Position numbers and translations under genes: made by a program
Shown: one piece after another, positions 34,534 through 45,238 of the stretch
Position numbering within the stretch: the stretch's first letter is position 1
How the letters are laid out: each line of letters starts with the position of its first letter
Notes under the pieces: generated by a model
The model's database searches: none
Told to the model about the DNA's origin: nothing
The model's input: the letters and a program-made list of their open reading frames with translations, nothing else
NCBI RefSeq assembly: GCF_000612845.1
Contig: NZ_CCAT010000039.1
Span: 51,184 to 115,183, forward strand
Direction of reading: 5' to 3'
DNA from: Clostridium ihumii AP5
GTDB taxonomy: Bacteria > Bacillota > Clostridia > Clostridiales > Clostridiaceae
Length of the DNA stretch: 64,000 bases

Positions 34534-35376
34534 ATGAGTTATTTTAAAAAACTTTTACTTGTTTTATTACTTATTTTTTCTTTTGCTTTTAATTCCTTTT
34601 CAGTTTTAGGATATGATGAAGCTTCTAATATTTATACTGTTTTAGATAATGAAAATTCAAATTCTCTTCCTAATCTTTTTAGAAAAGATGCTTCTTTAAA
34701 TATATCTGGAAGTGCTCAATTTACTGCTGCTCAAGTTGAAAATATAATAAACAATATAGATAGTAACAAACTATATATTGTAGATCTTAGACAAGAATCT
34801 CATGGATTGTTGAATGAAAATATAGCCTTTATGTTTTGGAATCCAAATGTAGATTTAAATGATGGACTTTCTAGTAGTGAAGTTTTAAGAGTTGAATCAA
34901 AAGAAATTTCTAAAATTCCTATTAGTTCAGTGATGCATATATATAATAAAAAATTAGATCTTTTAAAAACTGTTAAAGTTCAAAGTGTTTTGTCTGAAAA
35001 AAATTTAGTTACCTCAAAAAATATTAATTATATTAGATTTGCTGTAAAGGATAATTATATTCCTTCTGATGATATTGTTGATGAGTTTGTAGACTTTGTA
35101 AAATCAGAAGGTACTTCTTCTCATCTACACTTTCACTGTGAAGCTGGAGAAGGTAGAACAACTACATTTATGGCAATGTATCAAATGATGAATAATAAAG
35201 ATAATTTATCACTTGATGAAATACTTCAATATCAAATTAAATTAGGTGGTATTTCATTAATTGATATACCAATAAGAAAAGATTTTCTTAATACTTTTTA
35301 TAACTATACAAAGGCTAATATAGATAGCAACTTTGAAGTTCCATATTCTAAATGGGTAGAAAGAAAAGTGATATAA
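34534..35376 (+). CDS. Secreted PTP-like cysteine phosphatase / phytase
   Basis: 280 residues. A classical signal peptide covers 1-26 (KK, then a long hydrophobic run, cleavage near VLG-YDE). The active-site P-loop is HCEAGEGRTT (His201, Cys202, Arg208), the CX5R signature of cysteine phosphatases. The N-terminal FRKDASLNISGSAQFT and LRQESHG segments match PTP-like inositol polyphosphatases, in which Asp of the general-acid loop lies upstream. It probably removes phosphates from inositol phosphates outside the cell. ATG at 34534 with AAAGGA is chosen over a TTG two codons earlier. Confidence 0.85.
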   Translation: MSYFKKLLLVLLLIFSFAFNSFSVLGYDEASNIYTVLDNENSNSLPNLFRKDASLNISGSAQFTAAQVENIINNIDSNKLYIVDLRQESHGLLNENIAFMFWNPNVDLNDGLSSSEVLRVESKEISKIPISSVMHIYNKKLDLLKTVKVQSVLSEKNLVTSKNINYIRFAVKDNYIPSDDIVDEFVDFVKSEGTSSHLHFHCEAGEGRTTTFMAMYQMMNNKDNLSLDEILQYQIKLGGISLIDIPIRKDFLNTFYNYTKANIDSNFEVPYSKWVERKVI

Positions 35377-35402
35377 ACTTAAAGTTTATATCACTTTTTT
35401 AT
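35366..35402. terminator. Bidirectional terminator between phytase-like gene and argS
   Basis: AAAGTGATATAAACTT pairs with AAGTTTATATCACTTT with A- and T-runs on either side, so both converging genes can use it. Confidence 0.85.
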
Positions 35403-35411
35403 ATTGTTTTA

Positions 35412-37106
35412 TTACATTCTGTCTACTACTTCTAAACCTATTAAATTTAAACCATTTTCTATTACTTGAAGTGTTGCTTTTACAAGATTAATTCTTGCAT
35501 TTTTTACTTCTTCACTTTCTGAATTTGCTATATTATGAGCATTATAGAATTTATTGAACGCCTTAGCAACTTCTATACAATATCTTGTTATCATAAATGG
35601 TTGAAGCTTTTCAAGTGCTGAACTTATAGCATTTTCAAAGTTTCCAAGTTCTTTTATAAGTTCAAATTCTTCTTTTGAAGTTAATTTGCTATAATCTATT
35701 TCAGAAGTTACACCTTCTCCAACTTTTCTTAATATACTTTTTCCTCTTGCATAAGTATACTGAACATATGGACCTGTTTCTCCTTCAAAGCTTAACATTT
35801 CATCCCAGTTAAATACTATATCTTTTTCTCTTGAATTTTTTAAATAAGTAAATACTATAGCACCTATACCAACTTTTCTAGCAACTTCTTCCTTGTTTTC
35901 AAGTTCTGGATTCTTCTCATTTATTATCTCTAATGTTTTTAAAACTGCTTCATTTAATAAGTCTTCAAGGAATACTACATCCCCTTTTCTTGTTGAAAGC
36001 TTTTTATCTGCAAATCTTACAAGTCCAAAGTTTACGTGAACACAATCCTTTGCCCACTCATGACCCATAAGTTCAATAGTTTTGAAAACTTGTTTAAAGT
36101 GAAGTGCTTGGTCCTTTGCAACTACATATATATTTTTGTAAAAATCATATGTTTTCTTTCTATAAAATGCAGCAGCTAAATCACGAGTTGCATATATTGT
36201 TGCTCCGTCTGCCTTTTTTATTATACAAGGTGGCATATTATATTCATCAAGCATAACAACTTTTGCACCTTGGCTATCTGTTAGTAATCCTTTTTCATCT
36301 ATCTCTTCTATTACAGCATCCATTTTATCTGTGTAGAAACTTTCTCCATCAAAAGAATCAAATGAAACATTTAACATTTTAAATAACTTATCAAACTCTT
36401 TTAAACTTAAGTTTCTAAATCTAGTCCAAAGTTCAACTTCTTCTTTATTTCCATCTTCTAACAATTTAAAGTGTTTTCTTCCTTCATCATTAAGTTCAGG
36501 ATTTTTATCTGCTTCTTCATGGAATTTAACATAAACTCTTAGCATTTCTTTTATTGGTTCTTTTTCTAATGCTTCTTCATCACCCCAATTGTTATAAGCA
36601 TAAATAAGCTTACCAAATTGAGTTCCCCAGTCTCCTAAGTGGTTTATTCCTATTGCATTATATCCATGAAACTTAAATGATTTATATAATGAATTTCCAA
36701 GCATAGTTGTAAATAAGTGACCTACATGGAATGGTTTTGCTATATTTGCTGAACAATACTCAACAATAACATTTTTTCCTTCACCATCATTGTTAGAACC
36801 ATAATTTTTACCTTCACTTAAAATCTTATCTATAGTATTTTTTATAAGTATTTCTTTATTTACAAAAAAGTTTAAGTATGGTCCAAAAGCTTCAACTTTT
36901 TCAAAGTTATCATCGTTTATTTTTTCTTTTATTTCACCTGATATCATTTGTGGTGCTTTTCTCATTGTTTTAGCTAATGAAAAACAAGGAAATGCATAAT
37001 CACCCATATCTGCCTTAGGTGGTATTTCTATTAATTTTTCTATTTCTTCAATATCCATATCAATATGATTTTTTAATATATTAGCTATATAATTTTTATA
37101 ATCCAT
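35412..37106 (-). CDS. argS: Arginyl-tRNA synthetase
   Basis: 564-residue class I synthetase that charges tRNA-Arg. The N-terminal Arg-tRNA-synthetase domain (Add-1), the HIGH-type motif FHVGHL, the Arg-binding SANIAKPFH stretch, the KMSKS-like KLSTRKG and the C-terminal anticodon-binding DALR domain ([17 protein letters not shown]) are all present. The ATG at 37106, after GGAGGAATATTT, is the true start; in-frame codons further up run into the T-box leader. Controlled by the T-box upstream. Confidence 0.97.
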   Translation of the reverse strand: MDYKNYIANILKNHIDMDIEEIEKLIEIPPKADMGDYAFPCFSLAKTMRKAPQMISGEIKEKINDDNFEKVEAFGPYLNFFVNKEILIKNTIDKILSEGKNYGSNNDGEGKNVIVEYCSANIAKPFHVGHLFTTMLGNSLYKSFKFHGYNAIGINHLGDWGTQFGKLIYAYNNWGDEEALEKEPIKEMLRVYVKFHEEADKNPELNDEGRKHFKLLEDGNKEEVELWTRFRNLSLKEFDKLFKMLNVSFDSFDGESFYTDKMDAVIEEIDEKGLLTDSQGAKVVMLDEYNMPPCIIKKADGATIYATRDLAAAFYRKKTYDFYKNIYVVAKDQALHFKQVFKTIELMGHEWAKDCVHVNFGLVRFADKKLSTRKGDVVFLEDLLNEAVLKTLEIINEKNPELENKEEVARKVGIGAIVFTYLKNSREKDIVFNWDEMLSFEGETGPYVQYTYARGKSILRKVGEGVTSEIDYSKLTSKEEFELIKELGNFENAISSALEKLQPFMITRYCIEVAKAFNKFYNAHNIANSESEEVKNARINLVKATLQVIENGLNLIGLEVVDRM

Positions 37107-37161
37107 AAATATTCCTCCAAACTTTTCTTTATATATTACAAATTTTATTTTTTTACAATAT

Positions 37162-37450
37162 AAAAAACCCGTCTCTAATAAAAGAGACGGGATTATCCGC
37201 GGTACCACTCTAGTTGACTTATAATAAAATAAGTCCCCTTATACTTTAACGCTACATAGCGACAATTTTTTGTTAATAAAATTAACTTTCTCAAATTGCT
37301 TTTCCAAGGTTCTCTTCCTATAGCAAATGCTACATTCTCATGTTACCACTTGAATTTCTATAAATTTATAGAGCTTTCACCAACCTCTACTCGCTTAAAA
37401 ATTTTTTAGAAAGTACTGTCCTCTTCATAAAATTTATTTTTTTCAATTAT
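37162..37450 (-). ncRNA. T-box leader of argS
   Basis: The minus strand carries the T-box sequence GTGGTACCGCGG (37198-37209) just before a strong terminator hairpin CCCGTCTC/GAGACGGG (37168-37191) with a U-run, and a stem I region starting GCGAGTAGAGGTTGGTG (about 37381-37397). Uncharged tRNA-Arg should stabilise the antiterminator. An AGA (Arg) triplet near 37336-37338 is a candidate specifier; this part is not certain. Confidence 0.9.
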
Positions 37451-37457
37451 ACACTAT

Positions 37458-37485
37458 ATTATATACAGCTTTAACAATTTGTCAA
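37458..37485 (-). promoter_or_regulatory. Sigma-A promoter of argS
   Basis: TTGACA (37480-37485), 16 bp, TATAAT (37458-37463) on the minus strand: perfect hexamers just ahead of the T-box leader. Confidence 0.85.
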
Positions 37486-37692
37486 CTAAAAGTTTATTTG
37501 ATAATGGTACCCATACCCTTTATCATTTAAAAAAGTACATCTTATAATCATCGATTTCATTCTCAATTGATAATATAATCCATCTATTTTTTTACATTTT
37601 TTCTATTAACATTTTAGTGTTTTTAGTATACTATATATATTATACTTGTTTTAAAGTAAATATTTTTTATATCAATTGATAATGGAGGAGAC

Positions 37693-38568
37693 ATGGATAA
37701 TAGATTAGAAATAGGAATGAAAGTTAGTAAAAATACAATTATAGGTAATGCTATTTTATCTATATTAAAAGTTTTAGCAGGTATTATTTCCAAAAGCAAT
37801 GCTATGATTGCTGATGGAATACATTCTTTTTCAGACGTAGTAAGCACTATAGGTGTTATCATTGGTTTAAAACTTTCTAATAAACCCGAAGACTCCAAGC
37901 ATCCATACGGACATGAAAAAATAGAAAGTTTATCTTCACTTTTTTTATCAGTAATGCTTTTTGTTGTTGCAATTGGTATTGGTATTTCTGGAGTAAAAAA
38001 TATAGTTTCTAAAAACTTTGTTACTCCTGGTACATTAGCAATTTATGCAGCCATACTTTCTATAATAACTAAAGAATGGATGTATTTCTATACTATGAAA
38101 TATGCTAAACTTATAAATAGTTCTTCTATGAAAGCAGATGCATGGCATCATAGATCAGACTCTCTTTCTTCTATAGGTGCTTTAATTGGAATTGTAGGCG
38201 CAAGACTTGGATATCCTATACTAGATAGTATTGCATCACTTATAATTAGTGCTTTAATACTAAAAGTCGCTTACGATATAGTAAAACAAAGTATTTCACA
38301 ATTAATTGATGAATCTGCCGACAAAGAAACTATTACTAAAATTAAAAATAAAATCTATTCTATAAGCGGTGTTGAAAAAATAGACAAACTTCAAACTAGA
38401 TTACATGCTAATAGAATTTACGTTGATGTAGAAATTTCTGTTGACTCTAATTTAACTGTTGAAGAAGGACATAATATAGCTATGAAAATTCATAATTCTA
38501 TAGAAGAAGATGAATCTATAAAACATTGTATGGTTCATGTTAATCCATATACTTCAACTAATATTTAA
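37693..38568 (+). CDS. Cation diffusion facilitator (CDF) metal efflux protein
   Basis: 291 residues with six membrane helices followed by a cytoplasmic ferredoxin-like domain (about 205-291). Metal-site residues are visible in helix 2 (DGIHSFSD, with the HxxxD form) and helix 5 (DAWHHRSDSL). The HP.GHEKIE loop is typical. Likely substrates are Zn, Fe or Mn; helix-2 His-Asp favours a Zn/Fe/Mn type but does not settle it. ATG follows GGAGGAG. Its start lies opposite the T-box region of argS with its own upstream promoter region. Confidence 0.88.
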   Translation: MDNRLEIGMKVSKNTIIGNAILSILKVLAGIISKSNAMIADGIHSFSDVVSTIGVIIGLKLSNKPEDSKHPYGHEKIESLSSLFLSVMLFVVAIGIGISGVKNIVSKNFVTPGTLAIYAAILSIITKEWMYFYTMKYAKLINSSSMKADAWHHRSDSLSSIGALIGIVGARLGYPILDSIASLIISALILKVAYDIVKQSISQLIDESADKETITKIKNKIYSISGVEKIDKLQTRLHANRIYVDVEISVDSNLTVEEGHNIAMKIHNSIEEDESIKHCMVHVNPYTSTNI

Positions 38569-38585
38569 TTTTAAAAAGCATACTA

Positions 38586-38948
38586 AATATATGGTTCAAA
38601 GTAATCTTTTTATCAAATAATACTATTTAGCTTATAGTTTATTCTGATATCATGTTGGGAACCAATTAACAATGATGGTGAATATGCCCGGGGATTGAAA
38701 TCCCCGCTACATTTTTTTATTTGTACTTCAAATAAAATTAATATAATATTTATCCATAAAAGGTTTATTTGGGAGAATAAATTCCCATTATAATATTCTT
38801 ACTGACCATAGTTTTAATAATAAATATAACTATTACTTTAGACAGTTCAATTTTACCCTTTATCGTTAATTGTTAGTTTTTATACATTAGTTTAAATATA
38901 TTTTTTTCAACTGAAATAATAGTATTTTCATTTTTCAGCGTGGAGTCA
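38586..38948. repeat. Decayed TTCCAAGTT-family repeat
   Basis: ATGGTTCAAAGTAATC (38591 on), TTTTTATCAAATAATACTATT and TTGGGAACCAATTAAC match the 1101 and 32467 elements. The centre differs and holds a GGGGATTGAAATCCCC hairpin (38693-38708). The right side (CAACTGAAATAATAGTATTTTC) meets the next element at about 38948. No gene. Confidence 0.55.
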
Positions 38949-39461
38949 TATATAGGGTTCCACGTTCAAATTTTAAATAACAAATTTATTAATTGAAAAG
39001 ATTTTTTTGTTCATCAAGGAACAGGAATTATTTAAATTAGTATTTCTTTAAAAATTGATTTAGAAAATCTTATTAATTTGTGTTTTATTTTCAAGACCTG
39101 AACCCAAGGACGGGTTCAGCGACTGCCTAGACAAGATGTCGTGTGAACTAAATTTAGAAATATGTAATTGAAAATTCAATGTATATTTTTTATAAATCAA
39201 GGAAGTAATTCATATCAATAACGGTATTTTATTAATGTGAATTACTGACGAAGAGTTATGAAAAATAAACTAGAATTTAATTACATAGATCTTAATTTAG
39301 TTCACTAATAGCCGTTTAGTCTTGGAAATAAATGGCAAATTCATTAGAGTTTCTTTGAAATTTTTATGAATAACGTTTTAAATAATTTCTGTTTCTTGGA
39401 ATAACATTATTCTCATTTAATATTTGAATAATTTCATTTTTCAGATTGAAACCCTATATAG
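38949..39461. repeat. Palindromic TTCCAAGTT-TIR element carrying a nested insertion
   Basis: Same outer ends (TATATAGGGTTCCACGTTC / CAGATTGAAACCCTATATA), inner arms and GC-rich core as 32829-33179. The apical loop of the second core hairpin is opened by a further ~169-bp palindromic sequence (39142-39310). With that removed the two copies align end to end. Confidence 0.75.
39142..39310. repeat. Third-level palindromic insertion
   Basis: Bounded by 12-bp perfect inverted repeats GTGAACTAAATT (39143-39154) and AATTTAGTTCAC (39294-39305). Inside, further paired blocks follow in order: TGTAATT / AATTACA, ATTTTTTATAA / TTATGAAAAAT, AGTAATTCATAT / ATGTGAATTACT. It sits exactly where the related element at 33023-33030 has only ATTCA. 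Confidence 0.72.
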
Positions 39462-39496
39462 TGTTCCTTTTAAGTTATAAAAATAAATTAAATCAA

Positions 39497-40474
39497 CTAT
39501 CCTGTTTCTTTAAAATTATTTTTAAAGCTTAATTTGAATTTTTCTTCTTTTAATATTTCCACATTGTATTTAAATGCATTAATTATTTTATATTTACATT
39601 TAAAATTTTCTTTTTCATTAGAACAACTTACAAACTCTGTACATATATTTTCACTATATTTATTTATATTTATTTTTATATCTTTAATGGTATCCTTCCC
39701 ATCTTTAAAAACATTAAATTTTAATGGAACTCTCTTAGATATTTCAAAAGGAGTATATATAGTGTAATATTTGCTTTCACTACAAAATCCATTTGAAACA
39801 ATATCTTTAGGTTTTAAATATTTTATATTAGTTGTTAACAAACCTTTATAAACTAACATACCTTCTTTTTTATTTTCACATTCAAAACACACTGGTTTAC
39901 ATGCTGATATTTCACTTTTTGCACTTAATATTTTCAATACTGGTTCATTGAATTCTACCTCACCTAAAACTAAATCATTTATTTCTGAATCAATTAATAC
40001 AACATCACTTTTTAAAATGCTTTCTTTTGAAATTTCTCCTACACTGTCATTTTTATTACTTTTTTGCATATTTATAGAACTATCCATTTTTCCATATTCT
40101 TTTATTGTTGTACTACATACTTCTTTTTCTGTATTATGTTTTATATTTTCTGTATTATTATTTACACTTATCATTTTTAAAACTTGTTGATTTTCTAACT
40201 CATTATTTATGTTATTATTTCTATTGTTATGAATTTGTTCCTCATAAATTTCGCAATTATCTTTTTTGCAATTTTTTTCTTTTATCTTTTTTGTATCTTT
40301 TCTAATATTTATATTATTTTCACTATCTACAACATCTACTTTAGATATGTCTTTATTATTATTATTTAGATATAGATACATTAATATATAACTTAAGTCT
40401 TTATAATTAATTTTGAATTTTTTTACTATCAAATCTACAACAATTTGTATTAATAAGAATTCTATATTCTCCAT
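39497..40474 (-). CDS. SPOCS-like protein with Asn-rich linker (3rd of three)
   Basis: 325 residues. The N-terminal ~35 residues are hydrophobic/amphipathic, residues about 45-150 are low-complexity Asn/Lys/Glu, and the C-terminal ~170 residues form one beta-rich domain (SDVVLIDSEINDLVLGEVEF, YKGLLTTNIKYL, ISKRVPLKFNVF). That domain resembles the DUF3794/SPOCS fold of clostridial spore proteins and the two paralogues just upstream. Likely spore surface or spore-assembly role, inferred from the domain only. Start ATG follows AAGGTGGGTTT. Confidence 0.6.
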   Translation of the reverse strand: MENIEFLLIQIVVDLIVKKFKINYKDLSYILMYLYLNNNNKDISKVDVVDSENNINIRKDTKKIKEKNCKKDNCEIYEEQIHNNRNNNINNELENQQVLKMISVNNNTENIKHNTEKEVCSTTIKEYGKMDSSINMQKSNKNDSVGEISKESILKSDVVLIDSEINDLVLGEVEFNEPVLKILSAKSEISACKPVCFECENKKEGMLVYKGLLTTNIKYLKPKDIVSNGFCSESKYYTIYTPFEISKRVPLKFNVFKDGKDTIKDIKININKYSENICTEFVSCSNEKENFKCKYKIINAFKYNVEILKEEKFKLSFKNNFKETG

Positions 40475-40512
40475 AAACCCACCTTAATATACATTTTTTA
40501 CTATTAGTTTAT

Positions 40513-40556
40513 AAAAAAAGTGTAGAATTGTTACACTCTACACCTTTTATTTTTTA
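40513..40556. terminator. Terminator between SPOCS-like genes
   Basis: GTGTAGA (40520-40526) pairs with TCTACAC (40537-40543), followed on both strands by A/T-runs. Confidence 0.7.
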
Positions 40557-40558
40557 TT

Positions 40559-41275
40559 CTATTCTGGACATACTACCATTTCTTGAAATACTTCAAATTT
40601 GAAAGTCACAACCATTTTTTCTGTAAAAATATTATATAATTTGCTATGATGACAACCTTCCTCATCATCTCTACAAACATCATATTCTTTTATTTTCCAT
40701 TTTATTAATTCACAATAAGGAGGTTTAACTAATGAACCTTTTTCTGATGATTCCCACTCACATAAAGCAGGTCCCATAGTTCCTTTGTCGCATGCTCCCA
40801 TTGTATTTTGAAGATAATCATATTTTCTTGTTTCTTCTCTATCCGGATTTCTTCCTATCTTTATATCTTCTATTGGTCCAGCAAATCTAAATGGAACTTT
40901 AACTACGATATCTTTTAAATTATTTCTATATGATTTACATTTATCTATATCTATATGACAATCAACAGGTGTAGCATATCTTATATCTTTTACAATATAA
41001 CCTTCAACTATAATATTTCCAAATACTAATTTGCATTGAGTTATTACAGGTGTTTTTGTTACTCCTTTTATCTCTACGTATCCTTCTGGTATATAAGTGT
41101 CATCTACTACTATTCCACCTACTTCTACTTCACCAAGTTTCTTTATTATTTTCTCTCCATATTTCTTCTTAGATTCAACATTAGTGCTTAATACCTTTGA
41201 TCTTATTTCTATATCACTGCATTCTCTATTTTCACATTCATTAGTTGATGCATTTGGTATATTCTTACAGCTCAT
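40559..41275 (-). CDS. Cysteine-rich SPOCS-like protein (2nd of three)
   Basis: 238 residues with at least eleven cysteines (for example CKNIP, CENREC, CHIDIDKC, GACDKG, CRDDEEGC, CPE). The central domain VGGIVVDDTYIPEGYVEIKG, LVFGNIIVEGYIVKDIRYAT and VVKVPFRFAG fits the DUF3794/SPOCS pattern. High cysteine content is typical of cross-linked spore coat or exosporium layers. ATG at 41275 is used: GAGGTGAAGAAAATA precedes it, and the earlier GTG lies within that site. Neighbouring paralogues suggest a spore-structure locus. Confidence 0.65.
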   Translation of the reverse strand: MSCKNIPNASTNECENRECSDIEIRSKVLSTNVESKKKYGEKIIKKLGEVEVGGIVVDDTYIPEGYVEIKGVTKTPVITQCKLVFGNIIVEGYIVKDIRYATPVDCHIDIDKCKSYRNNLKDIVVKVPFRFAGPIEDIKIGRNPDREETRKYDYLQNTMGACDKGTMGPALCEWESSEKGSLVKPPYCELIKWKIKEYDVCRDDEEGCHHSKLYNIFTEKMVVTFKFEVFQEMVVCPE

Positions 41276-41426
41276 TATTTTCTTCACCTCATTGCAAGAT
41301 TATTATAACACTATAAATAATGTTATAATTATAAAGTTCAATTTAAACTTCATATTATAATATATATCTTACCTACCTTTATTGTTACAATTTACTACAT
41401 TTTTCAGTCAATTATACTCTATTCTC

Positions 41427-41936
41427 TTACAATATATTTATTTTTATATATCTCTTTTCGTAAATATCAAACTCCAAATTTACAACTACATTTTGGACTA
41501 ATTTTATATTTAAATTTTCACACTCATCATTTGCATTATAAAAATCTAATATTTTTATATTATAATTAACTAAGTCTACATATGCTTCACTTACATTTTT
41601 ATATTCATTTATAAATGTAGCAAATTGAAATGAAGTTTTATTCTTTATGCTTCTTAAATATTCTTTATTGGTACTATACTCTATGTCACTTAAAATATAT
41701 CCATCAACAATTAATGTGTTTGCTACAACTTTTGAACTTTGTATAACCACTTTTTTATCACACTTACATATTTTTTTATATCCCTCTATTATATTAAAGT
41801 TTTCAACTAACTCACCTACTAAATTTACATTAGAAACTAACACTGGTATTTTAGCTGTATTTATATGTTCTTCATCTATTTCATAATCTTTTTTATCTAC
41901 ACCAAAGTTCTCATTATCATCTAGAAACTCAATCAT
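41427..41936 (-). CDS. SPOCS-like protein (1st of three)
   Basis: 169 residues. Short acidic start (MIEFLDDNENFG), then one SPOCS-like domain: IPVLVSNVNLVGELVENFNI, VVANTLIVDGYILSDIEYST, FQFATFINEY, then VVVNLEFDIYEKRYI. It shares this order of strands with the next two genes, so the three are tandem paralogues diverged in length and cysteine content. Probable spore-associated structural protein. Start ATG follows AGGAGTGAAAATTT. Confidence 0.6.
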   Translation of the reverse strand: MIEFLDDNENFGVDKKDYEIDEEHINTAKIPVLVSNVNLVGELVENFNIIEGYKKICKCDKKVVIQSSKVVANTLIVDGYILSDIEYSTNKEYLRSIKNKTSFQFATFINEYKNVSEAYVDLVNYNIKILDFYNANDECENLNIKLVQNVVVNLEFDIYEKRYIKINIL

Positions 41937-42007
41937 AAATTTTCACTCCTAATTTATTCCTATATTATTTTATTACTTTCAAATTAAATAGGTTACCTTA
42001 TAAAACA

Positions 42008-42049
42008 AAAAAGAGATACACCTATTCTAAATTAAGATGTATCTCTTTA
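42008..42049. terminator. Terminator of the ABC-F gene
   Basis: AAAGAGATACA (42010-42020) pairs with TGTATCTCTTT (42039-42049). Confidence 0.8.
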
Positions 42050-42069
42050 TAATATAATTTAAATATAAA

Positions 42070-43719
<1,650 letters not shown>

Positions 43720-43830
43720 CTATTTTTTAAATAGTTAATATCTTTTTACACATATGTTTTTTATTATAACATACTAAATTGTATTTTTACAACCTTAGCT
43801 TTTTTATGAGCCTAATAATTTAATTTTTAA

Positions 43831-43865
43831 AATAGGTGCAAAACACTTATTGCACCTATTTTCTT
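43831..43865. terminator. Terminator of the DEAD-family helicase gene
   Basis: AATAGGTGCA (43831-43840) pairs with TGCACCTATT (43851-43860), with T-rich flank. Confidence 0.8.
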
Positions 43866-43872
43866 GTTTTAT

Positions 43873-45147
43873 CTATTTTTTCTTATTCCAATACTTACTT
43901 TTTTCATAAGTATTTTTATTATTAGTGATTTTTTCATTATTTTTATTTTGTTTTTTAACTTTCTTCTTTTTAGGAATATCTACAATTTCACTTATAGATT
44001 TTTTTTGCTCTTCATTTACTACATTTCCAAAGTATAATTCTTTTAAATCTATATCTATACTAAATTTATTCTTTATTTTTGTTATCATAGGCTTCTCATT
44101 TTCGGTGATTATAGAAGCACAAACACCTCTATTTTGACCTCTACCACATCTACCTGCTCTATGTATATAATCCATTTCATTTTCTGGAATATCTAAATTT
44201 ATTATATGAGTTACTCCTCTAATATCTAACCCTCTTGATGTTAAATCAGAAGATACTAATACATTGCTTTTTCCTTGAATAAATGCATCCATTGATTTTT
44301 TTCTTTCAGCTTTAAAATTTTCTCCAGAAATACCCTCTGCTTTGATACCATGATATCTAAGTTTGTCTGCTATTACATTTATCCCATTACTATTATTTAT
44401 AAAAACTATTGCTTTTTTAGGTTTTAAAGATGCTATAAGTTTTCTAATCATTAAAATTTTATCTCTTCTTTCACATACAAAATACATATGCTCAATGTTT
44501 TTATTAGCTATAGGTTTTTGTTCTTCTTTTAATACCACTGGTTCCTTCATATTTTCTTTTGAAAATTTTAAAACTTCATCAGTTACAGTTGCTGAAAAAC
44601 ATAAAACTTGTCTTTCACGAAGTGTAGTTTTTATAACAGCTTTTGTCATTTTCTCATTGTTTTCATCTAATAATTTATCACATTCATCTATAATTATAGT
44701 TTTAACAGTATGTGCTGCTATTTTTTTCATTTTTATAAGCTCTAAAATTCTTCCACTTGATCCTATTATTATATGTGGTTTTTCTTTTAGTTTTTCTACT
44801 TGTCTTTTTATATTTACATTTCCTATTATAGTCATAGATGTAATTCCCATATTACTGTCTTTAGATAATTTATCTATAACTTTATGTACTTGTACTGCAA
44901 GTTCATGAGTTGGTGTCAATATTATAACTTGATTTTCTCTTTTAGAAGCTTCAACCTTTTTAAATATAGGTAATACATATGCTAATGTTTTTCCACTTCC
45001 TGTTTCACTTTCTGCAACTACATCTTTATTCTCTAAGCAAACTGGTATAGCCTTACTTTGTATAGGTGTAGGCTCCTTTATTCCTTGTAGTGTTAATGCA
45101 TTTATTATATTTTCATCTATATTTAGACTTTTAAAATTATCTTCCAT
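43873..45147 (-). CDS. DEAD-box-family RNA helicase with DECD motif
   Basis: 424 residues with the two RecA-like domains: Q motif (about residues 20-30), Walker A AESETGSGKT (45-54), motif Ib, motif II IIIDECD (151-157) where Ala is replaced by Cys, motif III SAT, motif IV FINN, motif V TSRGLDI and motif VI HRAGRCGR. A basic Lys/Asn-rich tail of ~50 residues follows, probably for RNA contact. Expected to unwind short RNA duplexes in ribosome assembly or cold adaptation. ATG follows AAGGAGAGATATTA. Confidence 0.9.
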   Translation of the reverse strand: MEDNFKSLNIDENIINALTLQGIKEPTPIQSKAIPVCLENKDVVAESETGSGKTLAYVLPIFKKVEASKRENQVIILTPTHELAVQVHKVIDKLSKDSNMGITSMTIIGNVNIKRQVEKLKEKPHIIIGSSGRILELIKMKKIAAHTVKTIIIDECDKLLDENNEKMTKAVIKTTLRERQVLCFSATVTDEVLKFSKENMKEPVVLKEEQKPIANKNIEHMYFVCERRDKILMIRKLIASLKPKKAIVFINNSNGINVIADKLRYHGIKAEGISGENFKAERKKSMDAFIQGKSNVLVSSDLTSRGLDIRGVTHIINLDIPENEMDYIHRAGRCGRGQNRGVCASIITENEKPMITKIKNKFSIDIDLKELYFGNVVNEEQKKSISEIVDIPKKKKVKKQNKNNEKITNNKNTYEKSKYWNKKK

Positions 45148-45201
45148 TAATATCTCTCCTTAATTTCTTTTATTTTATATTGTTAACAACTTTTCATCAA
45201 A

Positions 45202-45236
45202 ATACCTCTATGATATAAAAATCATAGAGGTATAAT
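45202..45236 (-). terminator. Terminator of the PLP enzyme gene
   Basis: ATACCTCTATGAT (45202 on) pairs with ATCATAGAGGTAT (to 45233). Confidence 0.75.
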
Positions 45237-45238
45237 TA

